A stretch of 64,000 nucleotides of DNA. Source: Minwuia sp. (GTDB taxonomy: Bacteria > Pseudomonadota > Alphaproteobacteria > Minwuiales > Minwuiaceae). The stretch is from NCBI GenBank assembly GCA_029210175.1, contig JARGPL010000015.1, positions 62,001 to 126,000 of the forward strand, in the 5' to 3' direction. The stretch's first letter is position 1. Each line of letters starts with the position of its first letter. The notes below the pieces were generated by a model. The model saw only the letters and a list, made by a program, of their open reading frames with translations, was not told the origin of the DNA and did not search any database. Shown here piece after piece: positions 1-8,706 of the stretch. The translations under genes and the position numbers were made by a program.

Positions 1-1143
1 TTGCAGGGCGCGCGGATCGAGGCCACCTGGGCCGCGCCGCCGTCGGCGAAGGAAATCAATGAGCGCGATGACCAGCGCCTGCTCGAAGACCCGGCCCTGA
101 CGGAACCGGTTGCGGAAGAGGAAATGGCGTTTGCCAGCACGCTTCTGGCGGCGCATTCCCCGGAACAGGTTGCTGCGGCCTTTGTCCGACTGCATCGGTC
201 AGGCAAGTCCGCGCCCGAGGACCTGCAGGAGAACCCGAAGTTCGAACGCGGTGAGAGGAAGGCCGAGAAGCGCAAGCCCCGCACGGACTTCGAGGGGAGC
301 AACTGGTTCAAGCTGGCCGTCGGTCACCGTCAGAATGCCGAGACCCGCTGGTTGCTGCCAATGCTCTACAAGTCGGGCAACGTCGCCAAGGGGGATGTCG
401 GCGCGATCAAGGTCTATGGCAACGAGACCCATGTGGAAATCGCGGCCAGCAGTGTGGAGCGGTTCACGCAGGCCATTGGCCCGCACGGTGTGGTGGAGAA
501 GGGGATCAATGTCGTCGCCATAGACGGCACGCCCACCCGACCGGACGAAACGGGCAGCGCCCCGGCAGACACGCCGGCACGGCCCCCGTCCGCCAGGCCT
601 GCGGCTGCCCGGGCGGAGCGCCCGGCGCGTGAGAGTGACGATGACGCTGCCCCGCGCGATACCCCGCGCCCGCCGCGCAACAAGCCCTCAACCGAATCCA
701 CGGGCGCCTATGCGGGCAAGAAGCCCCGCAAGACCCGCGCCCATCGCGATGAACCCACCGGTGACAGACCGGAACGCAAGGTCAGACCGGACTACAAGCC
801 AGCGGAATATGATGCGATGGACGCGCCGCGTTCCAGGAAGTCCTACAAGCCGAAAGCGGCGCGCGATGACGCCGGCAGCAAGGGCGCTGACGCAACCAGC
901 CCGCGGAAGCCGTTCAAGGCCCGCTCTGACAAGCCTGGTTCTGACAAGTCCCGGTCCGAGAAACCGCACACCGACAAGCCCTATTCCGGCAAGCCCTATT
1001 CCGGCAAGCCCGCATCCGGCAAACCGAAATCGGGCAAGACAGGTCTGGGCAAGCCGGGCGGCAAGTTTCGCGGTGTTGCTGGCCGCAAGAAGGATGGGGC
1101 TGGGGGCAAGCCCTACAAGGGCAAGGGCCCGAAAACGGACTGA
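1..1143 (+). CDS. DEAD-box ATP-dependent RNA helicase, C-terminal part (truncated by window edge)
   Basis: The reading frame is already open at base 1, so the N-terminal helicase core (Walker and DEAD motifs) lies outside the window. What remains begins with the end of the second RecA lobe and linker (ARIEATWAAPPSA, residues 4-16). A DbpA/CsdA-type RNA-binding fold follows at about residues 100-172 (NWFKLAVGHRQNAETRWLLP, then VYGNETHVEIA). The tail from about 175 to 380 is disordered and rich in Lys, Arg, Pro and Gly, with a 5-residue repeat of the SGKPY type. This layout is known from DeaD/CsdA-like helicases that remodel ribosomal RNA or act in cold shock. The basic tail probably gives non-specific RNA binding. 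Which paralogue it is cannot be decided without the core. Confidence 0.85.
   Translation: MQGARIEATWAAPPSAKEINERDDQRLLEDPALTEPVAEEEMAFASTLLAAHSPEQVAAAFVRLHRSGKSAPEDLQENPKFERGERKAEKRKPRTDFEGSNWFKLAVGHRQNAETRWLLPMLYKSGNVAKGDVGAIKVYGNETHVEIAASSVERFTQAIGPHGVVEKGINVVAIDGTPTRPDETGSAPADTPARPPSARPAAARAERPARESDDDAAPRDTPRPPRNKPSTESTGAYAGKKPRKTRAHRDEPTGDRPERKVRPDYKPAEYDAMDAPRSRKSYKPKAARDDAGSKGADATSPRKPFKARSDKPGSDKSRSEKPHTDKPYSGKPYSGKPASGKPKSGKTGLGKPGGKFRGVAGRKKDGAGGKPYKGKGPKTD
926..1065 (+). repeat. 15-bp imperfect coding tandem repeat in the helicase tail
   Basis: Units of 15 bp encode a 5-residue repeat (SDKPG, SDKSR, SEKPH, TDKPY, SGKPY, SGKPY, SGKPA, SGKPK, SGKTG). The two units at 976-990 and 991-1005 are identical at DNA level (AAGCCCTATTCCGGC), and the flanking ones have diverged. 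The period is a multiple of three, so copy-number change would not shift the frame. This is a low-complexity tail and not a CRISPR or mobile repeat. Confidence 0.8.
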
Positions 1144-1215
1144 CCTTCCCAGACGGAACGGAACAGTCTGGCCGTCGACGAAGGCCGGACTGGCAATAGT
1201 GACAGGTAATTCGAG

Positions 1216-2457
1216 ATGCGTGAGACGGGCCGAACAAGCGAGCGGGATGCGCCCGGACTGCTCACCCTGATCTTGCTCAGCAGTCTCTCTGTCGTTTCGA
1301 TGAACCTGTTCCTGCCGTCGCTGCCGAACATGGCCCGCGATTTCGGGACCGATTACGCAACTGTCAGCCTGTCGATCGCCGGGTACTCCGCTGTTGCTGC
1401 GGTGCTGATCCTGATCGTTGGGCCGCTGTCGGACCGATATGGTCGGCGACCGGTGATCCTGACCGGGCTGGCGATCTTCTGCGTGGCGACCATCGGCTGT
1501 CTGCTGGCGACCGACATCACCACATTCCTCTGCTTCCGCATGTTGCAGGCATCGATCATTGCCGGTTTCGCCGTGTCGCGTGCGGTGATCAGTGACACGG
1601 CAGAGGCGGGGCAGGCCGCCAGTCTGATGGGCTACCTCGCCATGGCCTGGGCCATTGCGCCGATGCTGGGACCGGTGTTTGGCGGGGTGCTGGACGAGCT
1701 GTTCGGCTGGCGCGCCAGTTTCATGGCGTTCCTGGTGCTCGGCACCGCCCTCTTCCTGCTCTGCTGGGTCGATCTGGGGGAGACCAACCGGAACCCGTCC
1801 GAAACACTGCTGGCACAGGTCAGGTCCTATCCCGAGTTGCTGCGTTCCGGCCCCTTCTGGGGCTATGCGCTCTGCATCGCGTTCTCCACCGGGGCCTTCT
1901 ATGCCTTTCTGGGCGGCGCGCCGCTGGTCGCGGCTGTTGTCTTCGACATCTCCCCTGCAACGCTCGGCCTGGTCATCGGCAGCATCACCGGCGGCTTCAT
2001 GTTCGGCAGCTTTCTGGCGGGACGCTTCTCGACGCGCTACGCGCTGACCACGGTGATGATCGCGGGGCGTGTCGTTGCCTGTGCAGGGCTGTCAGCCGGT
2101 CTGCTGCTGGTCGCCCTTGGCCATGTCCACGAACTTACCCTGTTCGGTGCCTGCACCTTTGTCGGTATCGGCAATGGCATCAGCATGCCGAGCGCAAATG
2201 CAGGCTGCATGGCGGTCCGGCCACGTCTGGCGGGCAGTGCATCCGGCGTATCCGGTGCCATGACCAATGCGGGTGGTGCCGCCGTGGCGGCATTCACCGG
2301 GGCAGTGCTGACGGCAGGCAACGCCGCTTACGGATTGCTGGCCATCATGCTCGCCACGTCGGCGCTGGGGCTGGCCGCCGCCCTGTATGTGCGTGCAACG
2401 GCGCCGCGACCGGTGGAAGCGGCAGTCGAGGCACTGGGCGACGGTCGCGACCTATAG
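1216..2457 (+). CDS. Bcr/CflA-family drug-resistance MFS transporter
   Basis: A 413-residue integral membrane protein with about 12 hydrophobic segments. The MFS motif A between helices 2 and 3 is intact (GPLSDRYGRRPV, residues 69-80). The family members exchange protons for drugs such as bicyclomycin or for small metabolites across the inner membrane. The N-terminal pattern (MNLFLPSLPNMARDFG) matches Bcr/CflA/DHA1 exporters. The substrate cannot be read from sequence. The gene is monocistronic and converges on the alcohol dehydrogenase gene: both stop codons lie in the palindrome CTATAG at 2452-2457, so there is no intergenic spacer and any terminator must lie within the neighbouring gene. 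Confidence 0.85.
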   Translation: MRETGRTSERDAPGLLTLILLSSLSVVSMNLFLPSLPNMARDFGTDYATVSLSIAGYSAVAAVLILIVGPLSDRYGRRPVILTGLAIFCVATIGCLLATDITTFLCFRMLQASIIAGFAVSRAVISDTAEAGQAASLMGYLAMAWAIAPMLGPVFGGVLDELFGWRASFMAFLVLGTALFLLCWVDLGETNRNPSETLLAQVRSYPELLRSGPFWGYALCIAFSTGAFYAFLGGAPLVAAVVFDISPATLGLVIGSITGGFMFGSFLAGRFSTRYALTTVMIAGRVVACAGLSAGLLLVALGHVHELTLFGACTFVGIGNGISMPSANAGCMAVRPRLAGSASGVSGAMTNAGGAAVAAFTGAVLTAGNAAYGLLAIMLATSALGLAAALYVRATAPRPVEAAVEALGDGRDL

Positions 2458-3600
2458 AACGATCTCCAGGATTTCCTTCACCGCCTCCGGTCCGCTGATC
2501 GGGCGCGGGTTGCGGGGAATCCACGGGGTCAGCATCGCGTTTTCCGCGATGATGTCGAAATTGTCCCGTGACAGGCCGACCTCCGTCAACGACCGGGGCA
2601 TGCCCAGGCCGGAGATGAAGTCATGCAGCACGCTGGCTGCATCGTCACCCGGACGGCCCATGGCTGCGGAGACCTGTGCCTGCCTGTCGGCATTGGCGCT
2701 GTGGTTCCACTTCATCACGCCGGGCAGCATGATGCAGGACGTGTGGCCGTGCGGAATTCCGAAGACCGCGCCAAGCACATAACCGATCCCGTGGCTCGCG
2801 CCCATCGGCACCCCGGTGGCAAGCGGGCCCATCGACAGCCAGGTGCCCATCTGACAGTCCAGACGCGCCTGCAGGTCGCCCGGGTCGGCCTTGACGCGGT
2901 TCAGGCCGCGCGAGAGCAGTTCCAGCCCCTTGCAGGCCTGTGCATCGCCATAGGCATGCGCCTCGCCTGAGCAAAGCCCTTCCACGCAATGGTCGACGGC
3001 GCGGATGCCGGTGGATAGCCACAGCCATTCAGGCGTATGGACCGTCACGGCGGGATCGAGGATCGCAACCTGGGGGACCACCATCGGATGGGTCAGCATT
3101 TCCTTGCGCTTCGTCGCCTCGTTGGTGACGCCTGAAAGTGCGCTGAACTCGCCACCCGACAGGGTGGTGGGGACCGTGATCTGGCGAATGGTCGGCGGCT
3201 TCTGGATCGCAGGGCCACCGACAAGGCCGTCGATATCGGCTGCACTGCGCACATCGTTGGCGAGGCAGATCTGTACCGCCTTTGCCCCGTCGGTCAGGGA
3301 CCCGCCACCAAAGGTGACGATCAGATCGGCATCCGCTTCACGGGCCATCTCTGTCGCCGTGACGACCGCAGCGCGCGGGGTGTGGGGCGGCATCGCATCG
3401 AACTGCCCGGCATATCGGTCACCCAGTGCCTGGCGCAGCTTCGCGATCTCGTCGGTGTTGCGGTCCAGACTGCTGCTTACCATCAGGAAAACCCGCTTTG
3501 CGCCCTGGCGTTCGGCACAGGCCGCAACGCTTTCCGCCGCCGGTTTGCCGAAGATGACATCTTCGGTCTTGCCGAAGGTGATGTGCCCTGACGTTGTCAT
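2452..3600 (-). CDS. Iron-containing (group III) alcohol dehydrogenase / maleylacetate reductase-like
   Basis: 382 residues, the usual size for this family. The nucleotide-binding motif GGGSLTDGAKA is present, followed by the metal-binding His positions in DHCVEGL, GASHGIGY and PHGHTSC. Members reduce aldehydes or maleylacetate, or oxidise alcohols, with NAD(P)H and usually Fe2+ or Zn2+. The body resembles maleylacetate-reductase-like proteins, but no ring-cleavage or aromatic catabolism genes are nearby, so the substrate stays open. An AGGGGA ribosome binding site lies about 6 nt before the ATG. The gene is likely a single transcription unit and cytoplasmic. Confidence 0.8.
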   Translation of the reverse strand: MTTSGHITFGKTEDVIFGKPAAESVAACAERQGAKRVFLMVSSSLDRNTDEIAKLRQALGDRYAGQFDAMPPHTPRAAVVTATEMAREADADLIVTFGGGSLTDGAKAVQICLANDVRSAADIDGLVGGPAIQKPPTIRQITVPTTLSGGEFSALSGVTNEATKRKEMLTHPMVVPQVAILDPAVTVHTPEWLWLSTGIRAVDHCVEGLCSGEAHAYGDAQACKGLELLSRGLNRVKADPGDLQARLDCQMGTWLSMGPLATGVPMGASHGIGYVLGAVFGIPHGHTSCIMLPGVMKWNHSANADRQAQVSAAMGRPGDDAASVLHDFISGLGMPRSLTEVGLSRDNFDIIAENAMLTPWIPRNPRPISGPEAVKEILEIVL

Positions 3601-3648
3601 GCCATGTCCCCTGTTCGTGGTCGCGCTCGGGTATTGAATGTGCAGTCT

Positions 3649-4083
3649 TCAGACCGGTTCCGCAAGGAATACCGGGATCACGCGCGGCGCTTTCTTGCGG
3701 TAATCGTTATACGGGGGGAAGGCTGCGGCGGCGGCATCCCAGAGCTTGTCCCGTTCGGGTCCTTCAGGTACTTCGCGCACCCGCATCGGCCGGGCCTCAG
3801 TCCGGTCGCGAATCTCGACATCGGGGTTGGCGCGCAGATTGTGCACCCAGACCGGATCCTTGACCCGCCCGCCGTAGGAGCCGACCAGGACATATCCGTT
3901 GTCCACCTTGACCCGCATCAGCGGAATCTTGCGGATCCCGCCTGTCTTGTTGCCCTGGTGGGTGACGAGGATGCAGGGCAGGCCGGTATCGGCCAGCGTC
4001 GTGCCCTCGGTTCCGCCACTGCTCTCATAGAGTTCGACCTGCTTGCGGACCCAGTCGATCGCGGGTGGGATGTAGTCGGCCAT
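3649..4083 (-). CDS. Nitroreductase/deazaflavin (F420)-dependent oxidoreductase family protein
   Basis: The ORF is open further upstream to 4317, but the ATG at 4083 (MADYIPPAIDW) has a good GGGGGAG site just before it, and upstream residues run into the tRNA gene. The 144-residue product shows the split-barrel pattern of the DDN/PNPOx-like deazaflavin-dependent family: NKTGGIRKIPLMRV, YVLVGSYGGRV and the WVHNLRANPDVEI block. Actinobacterial members use F420. Alphaproteobacteria often lack F420, so the cofactor could be flavin or another molecule. The physiological substrate is unknown. Its direction matches the neighbouring dehydrogenase, but a 48-bp gap separates them and a shared transcript is uncertain. 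Confidence 0.75.
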   Translation of the reverse strand: MADYIPPAIDWVRKQVELYESSGGTEGTTLADTGLPCILVTHQGNKTGGIRKIPLMRVKVDNGYVLVGSYGGRVKDPVWVHNLRANPDVEIRDRTEARPMRVREVPEGPERDKLWDAAAAAFPPYNDYRKKAPRVIPVFLAEPV

Positions 4084-4278
4084 GATGCATTCTCCCCCAT
4101 GAGTCAGTCGTCCATGCCCGATCGCGAGCTGGCGACGGGACACATCGTGCACCAGATCACGTCGCAAGGGGAGGGTGGTCTTGCGCCAACGCGGTGCGCG
4201 CGGCGTGCCGGACTTCAGGTGCTGAATGGATGAGGTGCTGAATGGATGAGGTGCTGAATTCATGGGGTGTTGGGTGAA

Positions 4279-4355
4279 TGGTCGGAGCGGCGGGATTTGA
4301 ACCCACGACCCCCACACCCCCAGTATGGTGCGCTACCAGGCTGCGCTACGCTCCG
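4279..4355 (-). tRNA. tRNA-Pro (anticodon GGG)
   Basis: Read on the minus strand this folds as a 77-nt cloverleaf. The acceptor stem is CGGAGCG/CGCTCCG, the D arm GCGC-AGCCTGGTA-GCGC, the anticodon stem CCATA/TGTGG around the loop CTGGGGG, and the T arm contains GGTTCAAATCC. Loop positions 34-36 read GGG, which decodes CCC/CCU proline codons. The discriminator is A, and CCA is encoded in the genome (TGG at 4279-4281 on the plus strand). Confidence 0.95.
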
Positions 4356-4389
4356 ACGCGGCGGACCATAGTCGTTCCGCTGCCCCGGA

Positions 4390-4755
4390 TCAATCGCCAG
4401 TCGCGAGGGCCAGCAGACTTTTCCTCAGTTCGATCAGTTCACCGCGCGCATCTTCGATGGCGCGGCGCTGAACGACGGTGAGCGTATCGGCCTTGGGCGA
4501 CTTCTTCGGCGTGCTGCCCTGATCGCGAAACATCTGCTGCACACCCTTGATGGTGTACTTCTCATCATACAGCAAATGGCGGATACGTTGCAGCAGGGCG
4601 ACATCTTCGGGGCGGTAGTAGCGGCGGCCACCCCCGCGCTTCAGCGGCTGGATTTCGGGAAACTTGCTCTCCCAGAACCGCAGCACATGCTGCTGCACGT
4701 CCAGTTCGGTTGCGACTTCACTGATGGTACGAAAGGCTTCTGGTGACTTCGCCAA
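4390..4755 (-). CDS. MerR-family transcriptional regulator
   Basis: 121 residues. The winged helix-turn-helix spans about residues 8-75: [22 protein letters not shown], then the wing with [15 protein letters not shown] and [10 protein letters not shown]. The C-terminal part is short and lacks the metal-binding cysteines of true MerR/CueR sensors. This small MerR-like protein directly follows ihfA in many alphaproteobacterial genomes, and the same order is seen here. The annotated start is TTG (4755), because no ATG lies close upstream in frame. It may be cotranscribed with ihfA across the 75-bp gap. The targets are unknown. Confidence 0.85.
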   Translation of the reverse strand: MAKSPEAFRTISEVATELDVQQHVLRFWESKFPEIQPLKRGGGRRYYRPEDVALLQRIRHLLYDEKYTIKGVQQMFRDQGSTPKKSPKADTLTVVQRRAIEDARGELIELRKSLLALATGD

Positions 4756-4830
4756 GACAGATATCCGAAGGCTGGAAGGGAATTGGAACGGAACAGGATC
4801 GCCTGCCCGTCATCGGATGCCGGTTGTCGC

Positions 4831-5151
4831 TCAGTCCCCCTTTGCGGGGCGGCCGAGCAGGCCCTTGTTGATCTCGTCCTTCAGCACGTGACTGGCGCGA
4901 AAGACAAGCACGCGACGGGGCTCGATGGGCACTTCCTCACCGGTCTTGGGGTTGCGTCCGATACGGCCGCCCTTTTCCCGAACCTGAAAGCTGCCGAAGG
5001 AAGAAATCTTTACAGTCTCGCCATTTGCGAGGTGGTCTGCGATCTCCATCAGAACTGTATCAACCAGCTCCGATGACTCATTGCGTGACAGACCTACCTC
5101 CCGATAGACCGCCTCACTGAGATGCGCGCGGGTCACCGTCGAACCGCTCAT
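4831..5151 (-). CDS. ihfA: Integration host factor subunit alpha
   Basis: 106 residues, matching IhfA. The DNABII fold is clear: an N-terminal helical dimerisation region ([20 protein letters not shown]), then [12 protein letters not shown], then the DNA-intercalating arm with [10 protein letters not shown] and the conserved proline. The protein pairs with IhfB to bend DNA by about 160 degrees at promoters, origins and recombination sites. A GGGAG ribosome binding site sits 8 nt before the ATG. The gene lies in the usual alphaproteobacterial position between fabH and a MerR regulator. A candidate private promoter overlaps a hairpin just upstream. Confidence 0.95.
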   Translation of the reverse strand: MSGSTVTRAHLSEAVYREVGLSRNESSELVDTVLMEIADHLANGETVKISSFGSFQVREKGGRIGRNPKTGEEVPIEPRRVLVFRASHVLKDEINKGLLGRPAKGD

Positions 5152-5204
5152 TATCGTCGCTCCCCACTGCGATAGATATTCGTCTTGCTTTGTTGTTACG
5201 GCAC

Positions 5205-5233
5205 ATTACGCGCGAAATCTGATCCGGAGTCAA
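5205..5233 (-). promoter_or_regulatory. Candidate sigma70-type promoter of ihfA
   Basis: On the minus strand, TTGACT (plus-strand 5228-5233) is followed by a 17-bp spacer and CGTAAT (5205-5210), about 55 nt before the ihfA start. The -35 matches 5/6 and the -10 4/6 of the consensus. It would let ihfA be expressed independently of fabH. No transcript evidence is available. Confidence 0.4.
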
Positions 5234-5241
5234 AGCCGGAT
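5222..5241 (-). terminator. Inverted repeat after fabH (hairpin, possible attenuator/terminator)
   Basis: A perfect 6-bp inverted repeat ATCCGG-N8-CCGGAT lies 20 nt after the fabH stop and contains the predicted ihfA -35 box in its loop and right arm. No T-run follows (CAGATTT), so it would be a weak terminator at best. An alternative role is a protein operator. Confidence 0.35.
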
Positions 5242-5260
5242 AGCGCTCATGTGCGGTGCG

Positions 5261-6232
5261 TCACCAACGCACCAGGGCTGAGCCCCAGGTAAAGCCGCCG
5301 CCCATCGCCTCCAGCAGCAGCAGGTCGCCGCGCTTTATCCGCCCATCGCGGATCGCTTCCGTCATGGCCAGCGGTACCGACGCGGCGGAGGTATTGCCAT
5401 GCCGGTCAACCGTGACAACGACCTTCGCCGGGTCCAGTTTCAACTTGCGCGCCGTGCCATCCAGGATGCGCTTGTTCGCCTGATGCGGAATGACCCAGTC
5501 GATGTCATCGGCATTCAGCCCCGTGGCTTCCAGCGCTTCATTGATCACGGCAGCAAGGTTGACCACAGCATGCCGGAACACTTCCTTGCCCGACATACGC
5601 AGATGGCCAACGGTCTGCGTGCTGGACGGGCCACCATCGACATACAACAGATCATGGTGGCGACCGTCTGAATGCAGGTGGCTGGTCAGGATACCGCGAT
5701 CATCGCTGGTGCCTTCGCCCTGCTGGGCCTCCAGCACCACCGCGCCGGCACCATCCCCGAACAGGACGCAGGTTGTACGGTCTTCCCAGTCGAGAATGCG
5801 CGAGAAGGTCTCGGCACCGATGACCAGGGCGCGCTTGAACTGCCCGGCTTTCAGGAAGTTGTCAGCGGTGGCCAGGCCATAGATGAAACCGCTGCAGACC
5901 GCTTGCACGTCGAACGCCGCGCCATCACGGATACCAAGGCGCGCCTGCACGGACGTGGCGGTCGCGGGGAAGGTATTATCCGGGGTGGCTGTCGCCAGCA
6001 CGATCAGGTCGATGTCATTGGGTTCCAGACCTGCATGCCGCAACGCATCACGCGCTGCTGCCTCCGCCAGGTCTCCGGTGGTCTGACCATCGGCTGCGAT
6101 GTGCCTCTGGCGAATGCCACTGCGGGCAACAATCCATTCGTCAGACGTATCGACGATCTCGGCCAGGTCCGCGTTTGTCATCACGCGCTCGGGCAGATAG
6201 CTGCCACAGCCGACGATCACGGAACGTATCAT
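5261..6232 (-). CDS. fabH: Beta-ketoacyl-ACP synthase III
   Basis: 323 residues, the normal length. The catalytic triad is intact: Cys113 in [12 protein letters not shown], His250 in [10 protein letters not shown] and Asn280 in [10 protein letters not shown]. It condenses acetyl-CoA with malonyl-ACP to start type II fatty acid synthesis in the cytoplasm. The start ATG overlaps the plsX stop (ATGA at 6229-6232), so translation is probably coupled. The plsX-fabH pairing is the standard phospholipid/fatty acid supply module. The C-terminal [10 protein letters not shown] motif is also typical. Confidence 0.96.
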   Translation of the reverse strand: MIRSVIVGCGSYLPERVMTNADLAEIVDTSDEWIVARSGIRQRHIAADGQTTGDLAEAAARDALRHAGLEPNDIDLIVLATATPDNTFPATATSVQARLGIRDGAAFDVQAVCSGFIYGLATADNFLKAGQFKRALVIGAETFSRILDWEDRTTCVLFGDGAGAVVLEAQQGEGTSDDRGILTSHLHSDGRHHDLLYVDGGPSSTQTVGHLRMSGKEVFRHAVVNLAAVINEALEATGLNADDIDWVIPHQANKRILDGTARKLKLDPAKVVVTVDRHGNTSAASVPLAMTEAIRDGRIKRGDLLLLEAMGGGFTWGSALVRW

Positions 6233-7275
6233 GCGTTGCCCGCTTTCTGCATATCCCCACCCAGAAGGTCGATAGTCTGACAGTCCTCCGCGATTCGTTC
6301 GATCATTCCGTCCTGAACCATGTCCGCGGCAAGGCGAATGGCGCTTGCCAGACCGGTCGCATTGGCGCTGCCATGGCTTTTCACCACCACCCCGTTCAGG
6401 CCGAGGAAGACGCCGCCATTGTAGCCGTTGGGGTCAAGGCGATCACTCAGGCGGCGGAACGCCCCGCGCGCGATCAGGTACCCCAGCTGGGCCAGCCACG
6501 AAGCGTTGATCGCCTGGCGCATGGTGTCGGTGACCATTCGTGCGGCACCCTCATGGCTCTTCAGCGCCACGTTGCCGCTGAACCCGTCCGTGACCACCAC
6601 ATCCACCACGCCCCGGGTGATGTCGTGACCTTCGACGAAGCCGTGATAGTGAAAACCAGCATCCTTGATGTTGCGCAGGCGCTCTGCGGCGGCGCGGACG
6701 ATCTCGTTGCCCTTCAGTTCTTCCTCACCGATGTTCAGAAGGCCGATTGTCGGGTGCACACGCCCCAGGACAGCCCGGCAGAAGGTCGCCCCCATCAGCG
6801 CGAACTGGACCAGGTTGTCTTCGTCGCAGACCACGTTGGCACCGAGGTCGAGCATCACGCTCTCCCCCCGCTGGGTCGGCATGAAGCCGGCGATGGCCGG
6901 CCGGTCTATACCGGCCTGGGGGCGCAGCGAGAAAAGCGCCATGGCCATCAGTGCGCCGGTATTGCCGCCGGAAACCACACCATCGGCATCGCCGTCACGC
7001 ACGGCATCGATGGCCATGCGCATGCTGGTGTCGCCGCCACGCCGCAAGGCCTGACTGGGTTTCTCATTGGAGCCGACGGTACGCGGGGCGTGCCTGACCT
7101 CGACGAAGTCAGCCATGTCGCCACGCACAAGCGGGTTTATCTGCGCCTCGTCACCGAAGAGCAGGAACCGAATTCCCGGATATTGCACGCGGACATGCCT
7201 GAGCCCTTCAACGACAACGCCGGGAGCGTGATCGCCGCCCATCGCGTCCAGAGAAAGTGTCAGGGGTCGGCTCAT
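6229..7275 (-). CDS. plsX: Phosphate acyltransferase PlsX
   Basis: 348 residues. The N-terminal [18 protein letters not shown] signature and the later [19 protein letters not shown] and [11 protein letters not shown] blocks are diagnostic. PlsX converts acyl-ACP to acyl-phosphate for PlsY in phosphatidic acid synthesis, acting at the inner face of the membrane. It lies 26 bp after rpmF and overlaps fabH by 4 nt, the classical rpmF-plsX-fabH order. Cotranscription links ribosome production with membrane lipid supply. Confidence 0.96.
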   Translation of the reverse strand: MSRPLTLSLDAMGGDHAPGVVVEGLRHVRVQYPGIRFLLFGDEAQINPLVRGDMADFVEVRHAPRTVGSNEKPSQALRRGGDTSMRMAIDAVRDGDADGVVSGGNTGALMAMALFSLRPQAGIDRPAIAGFMPTQRGESVMLDLGANVVCDEDNLVQFALMGATFCRAVLGRVHPTIGLLNIGEEELKGNEIVRAAAERLRNIKDAGFHYHGFVEGHDITRGVVDVVVTDGFSGNVALKSHEGAARMVTDTMRQAINASWLAQLGYLIARGAFRRLSDRLDPNGYNGGVFLGLNGVVVKSHGSANATGLASAIRLAADMVQDGMIERIAEDCQTIDLLGGDMQKAGNA

Positions 7276-7301
7276 GCGCGTGCCTGTTCGGGTGACGTGG
7301 C

Positions 7302-7487
7302 TCAGATGGCCTCGTCAGCCTCGAACACCTCACGTTCCTTGTAGTGACCGCAGGCACCACAGACATGATGCGGCAACTTCATCTCACCGCACTTCGGGCA
7401 CTCATTGGCAGACGTCGCATTGAGCGAGTCGTGGGAACGGCGCTGGCCGCGACGGGACGTGGAAATCTTCTTCTTGGGGACTGCCAT
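7302..7487 (-). CDS. rpmF: 50S ribosomal protein L32
   Basis: 61 residues, the expected size. It starts [20 protein letters not shown] and has the zinc-ribbon pairs CPKC and CGAC around residues 31-48. This is a component of the large ribosomal subunit near the peptidyl-transferase rim. A strong AGGAG site precedes the ATG. It follows the DUF177/YceD gene by 36 bp, as in most bacteria, where yceD-rpmF are cotranscribed. Confidence 0.97.
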   Translation of the reverse strand: MAVPKKKISTSRRGQRRSHDSLNATSANECPKCGEMKLPHHVCGACGHYKEREVFEADEAI

Positions 7488-7523
7488 TTCAACTCCTTGG
7501 ATCGATCCGCCGATGCGGCCCGA

Positions 7524-8078
7524 TTATGTCTCTTCTCGCTTCAATTTCGCCAGCGCCGCGAACGGGCCGGTTGCTGCATGCTGTCCATCCAGAGCGGATG
7601 ACGGCAATTCAGCGTTTGCTTTCCTCGGGAACGGGTCAAGCGACAGCGCAAGATGCTCGGCCACCGCAGCACCGAGATCAAGCCTGTCACCGTCCAGAGG
7701 TTCTGGTGGGTCCTCTTCGTCCGCAATATCGACGATGCGGCTCGTTTCCCCCAGAACAGCCCGTGGCGTGTAATGCAACGTGACCATCTCGTCAACATCA
7801 CCCGCGACAGGTTCCAGTGTCACGACGCAGGGCTGCACCACTTGTGCTGTCAGGTGAAACTGCAAGGTCACACCCGCACCACGGGGCTGCAGGTCGGCCC
7901 GGACAGTCACCATGGGCAGATCAATCAGGTCGAACGCTTCAGCCAGGGTCGCGCGGGTCGGTTCGTCCAGGGTCAGGACGAGCTGTCGCCCGGTATCGGA
8001 CAGGTCGGATACATCCACCCAGTAACTGTACAGGGGCGGCGCAACCGGCAGATCGTCAGGGGATTCGTCGGCTTGCAT
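7524..8078 (-). CDS. YceD/DUF177 family protein
   Basis: 184 residues. The family signature is the position before rpmF and the C-terminal block GDRLDLGAAVAEHLALSLDPFPRK. There are no membrane segments. In other bacteria and plastids DUF177 proteins are implicated in 23S rRNA accumulation, so a ribosome assembly role is likely. One cysteine remains (QPCVVTLEP), without the CxxC pairs some homologues have. The start ATG shares a base with the stop of the upstream chaperone gene (TGATG), so the two are translationally coupled. Confidence 0.85.
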   Translation of the reverse strand: MQADESPDDLPVAPPLYSYWVDVSDLSDTGRQLVLTLDEPTRATLAEAFDLIDLPMVTVRADLQPRGAGVTLQFHLTAQVVQPCVVTLEPVAGDVDEMVTLHYTPRAVLGETSRIVDIADEEDPPEPLDGDRLDLGAAVAEHLALSLDPFPRKANAELPSSALDGQHAATGPFAALAKLKREET

Positions 8079-8626
8079 CAGCTTTCCTCCTGCGCCGGGG
8101 GCAAGAACGTGTGGGATCCCGTTACCAGGTCGGAGAAGGCCATGGCGGCCAGCACACGCCAGTTCTCACGGACATAGGCCGTCAGCCTGTCCAGAGTGGC
8201 CGGCGACACATCGCGGCCCCTGTAGACATTGCGGTGCAGGGCGTCCCGCAAGGCATCCATGTCCTCATCGTCCAGCGCAGCGTCATAGGCCGTGGCACGT
8301 CCGTAATAGGCGTGGGACATCTTCTTGACCCTGTGGCCAATGCCGATATCCCCGACGCCGGACAGGCGAAGGCCCTGATCCAGATCCTTCAGCATGACTT
8401 CAAACAGCATCTGCGCCAGCCGGGGCGCTGGTCGCGCCTCCACATTCGCGCGGCGGATCAGCAGGTGCACATGGATCAGCAACAGGTCAAAGCGCCCGTC
8501 AAAACTATCTTCGACCTGCCAGTCCGTATAGAACATGGGCAATCGCGCCTGTTCGCCCGCTGTCTGGTACAGACTGTGAGCGGCCTTGCGCATCGGGTCG
8601 GGCTTGATCAGGTCGAGCAGGGACAT
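8078..8626 (-). CDS. Ubiquinol-cytochrome c chaperone (CBP3/UQCC1-like)
   Basis: The ATG at 8626 (MSLLDLIKPDP) is preferred to one 48 nt further up, because homologues begin close to this hydrophobic stretch and the longer form would invade the divergent promoter region. The 182-residue product matches the bacterial form of the Cbp3/UQCC1 family: FYTDWQVEDSFDGRFDLLLIH, GDIGIGHRVKKMSHAYYGRA and ALRDALHRNVYRG. Mitochondrial relatives help cytochrome b assembly into complex III. The location beside DUF177 and bamE is usual in Rhodospirillales-like genomes. Confidence 0.85.
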   Translation of the reverse strand: MSLLDLIKPDPMRKAAHSLYQTAGEQARLPMFYTDWQVEDSFDGRFDLLLIHVHLLIRRANVEARPAPRLAQMLFEVMLKDLDQGLRLSGVGDIGIGHRVKKMSHAYYGRATAYDAALDDEDMDALRDALHRNVYRGRDVSPATLDRLTAYVRENWRVLAAMAFSDLVTGSHTFLPPAQEES

Positions 8627-8690
8627 GATATCCTGTGTCTTCCGCAGTTGACTCGGGCGTGATGGATCGGGCAATCGGAATGCAACAGCT

Positions 8691-8706
8691 AGGTTCGTGG
8701 GAACCT
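8691..8706. promoter_or_regulatory. Perfect palindrome in the divergent chaperone/bamE intergenic region
   Basis: AGGTTC-GTGG-GAACCT lies between the divergent starts at 8626 and 8746. A TTGACG hexamer on the minus strand (8712-8717) lies close by, so the palindrome could be an operator. It could equally be a hairpin in the bamE leader. No known regulator is assigned. Confidence 0.3.

Noticed and set aside
926-1065. Possible CRISPR-like repeat
   Set aside because: The repeat has no spacers, its period is 15 bp, and it is translated in frame as part of the helicase tail.
4279-4355. tRNA-Pro genes as island attachment sites (also 60447-60523)
   Set aside because: No duplicated tRNA 3' end, integrase or composition change is seen near either tRNA gene.
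8691-8706. LexA (SOS) box
   Set aside because: The half-sites are GTTC-N4-GAAC. The alphaproteobacterial LexA site is GTTC-N7-GTTC, and the Gram-positive form is GAAC-N4-GTTC.
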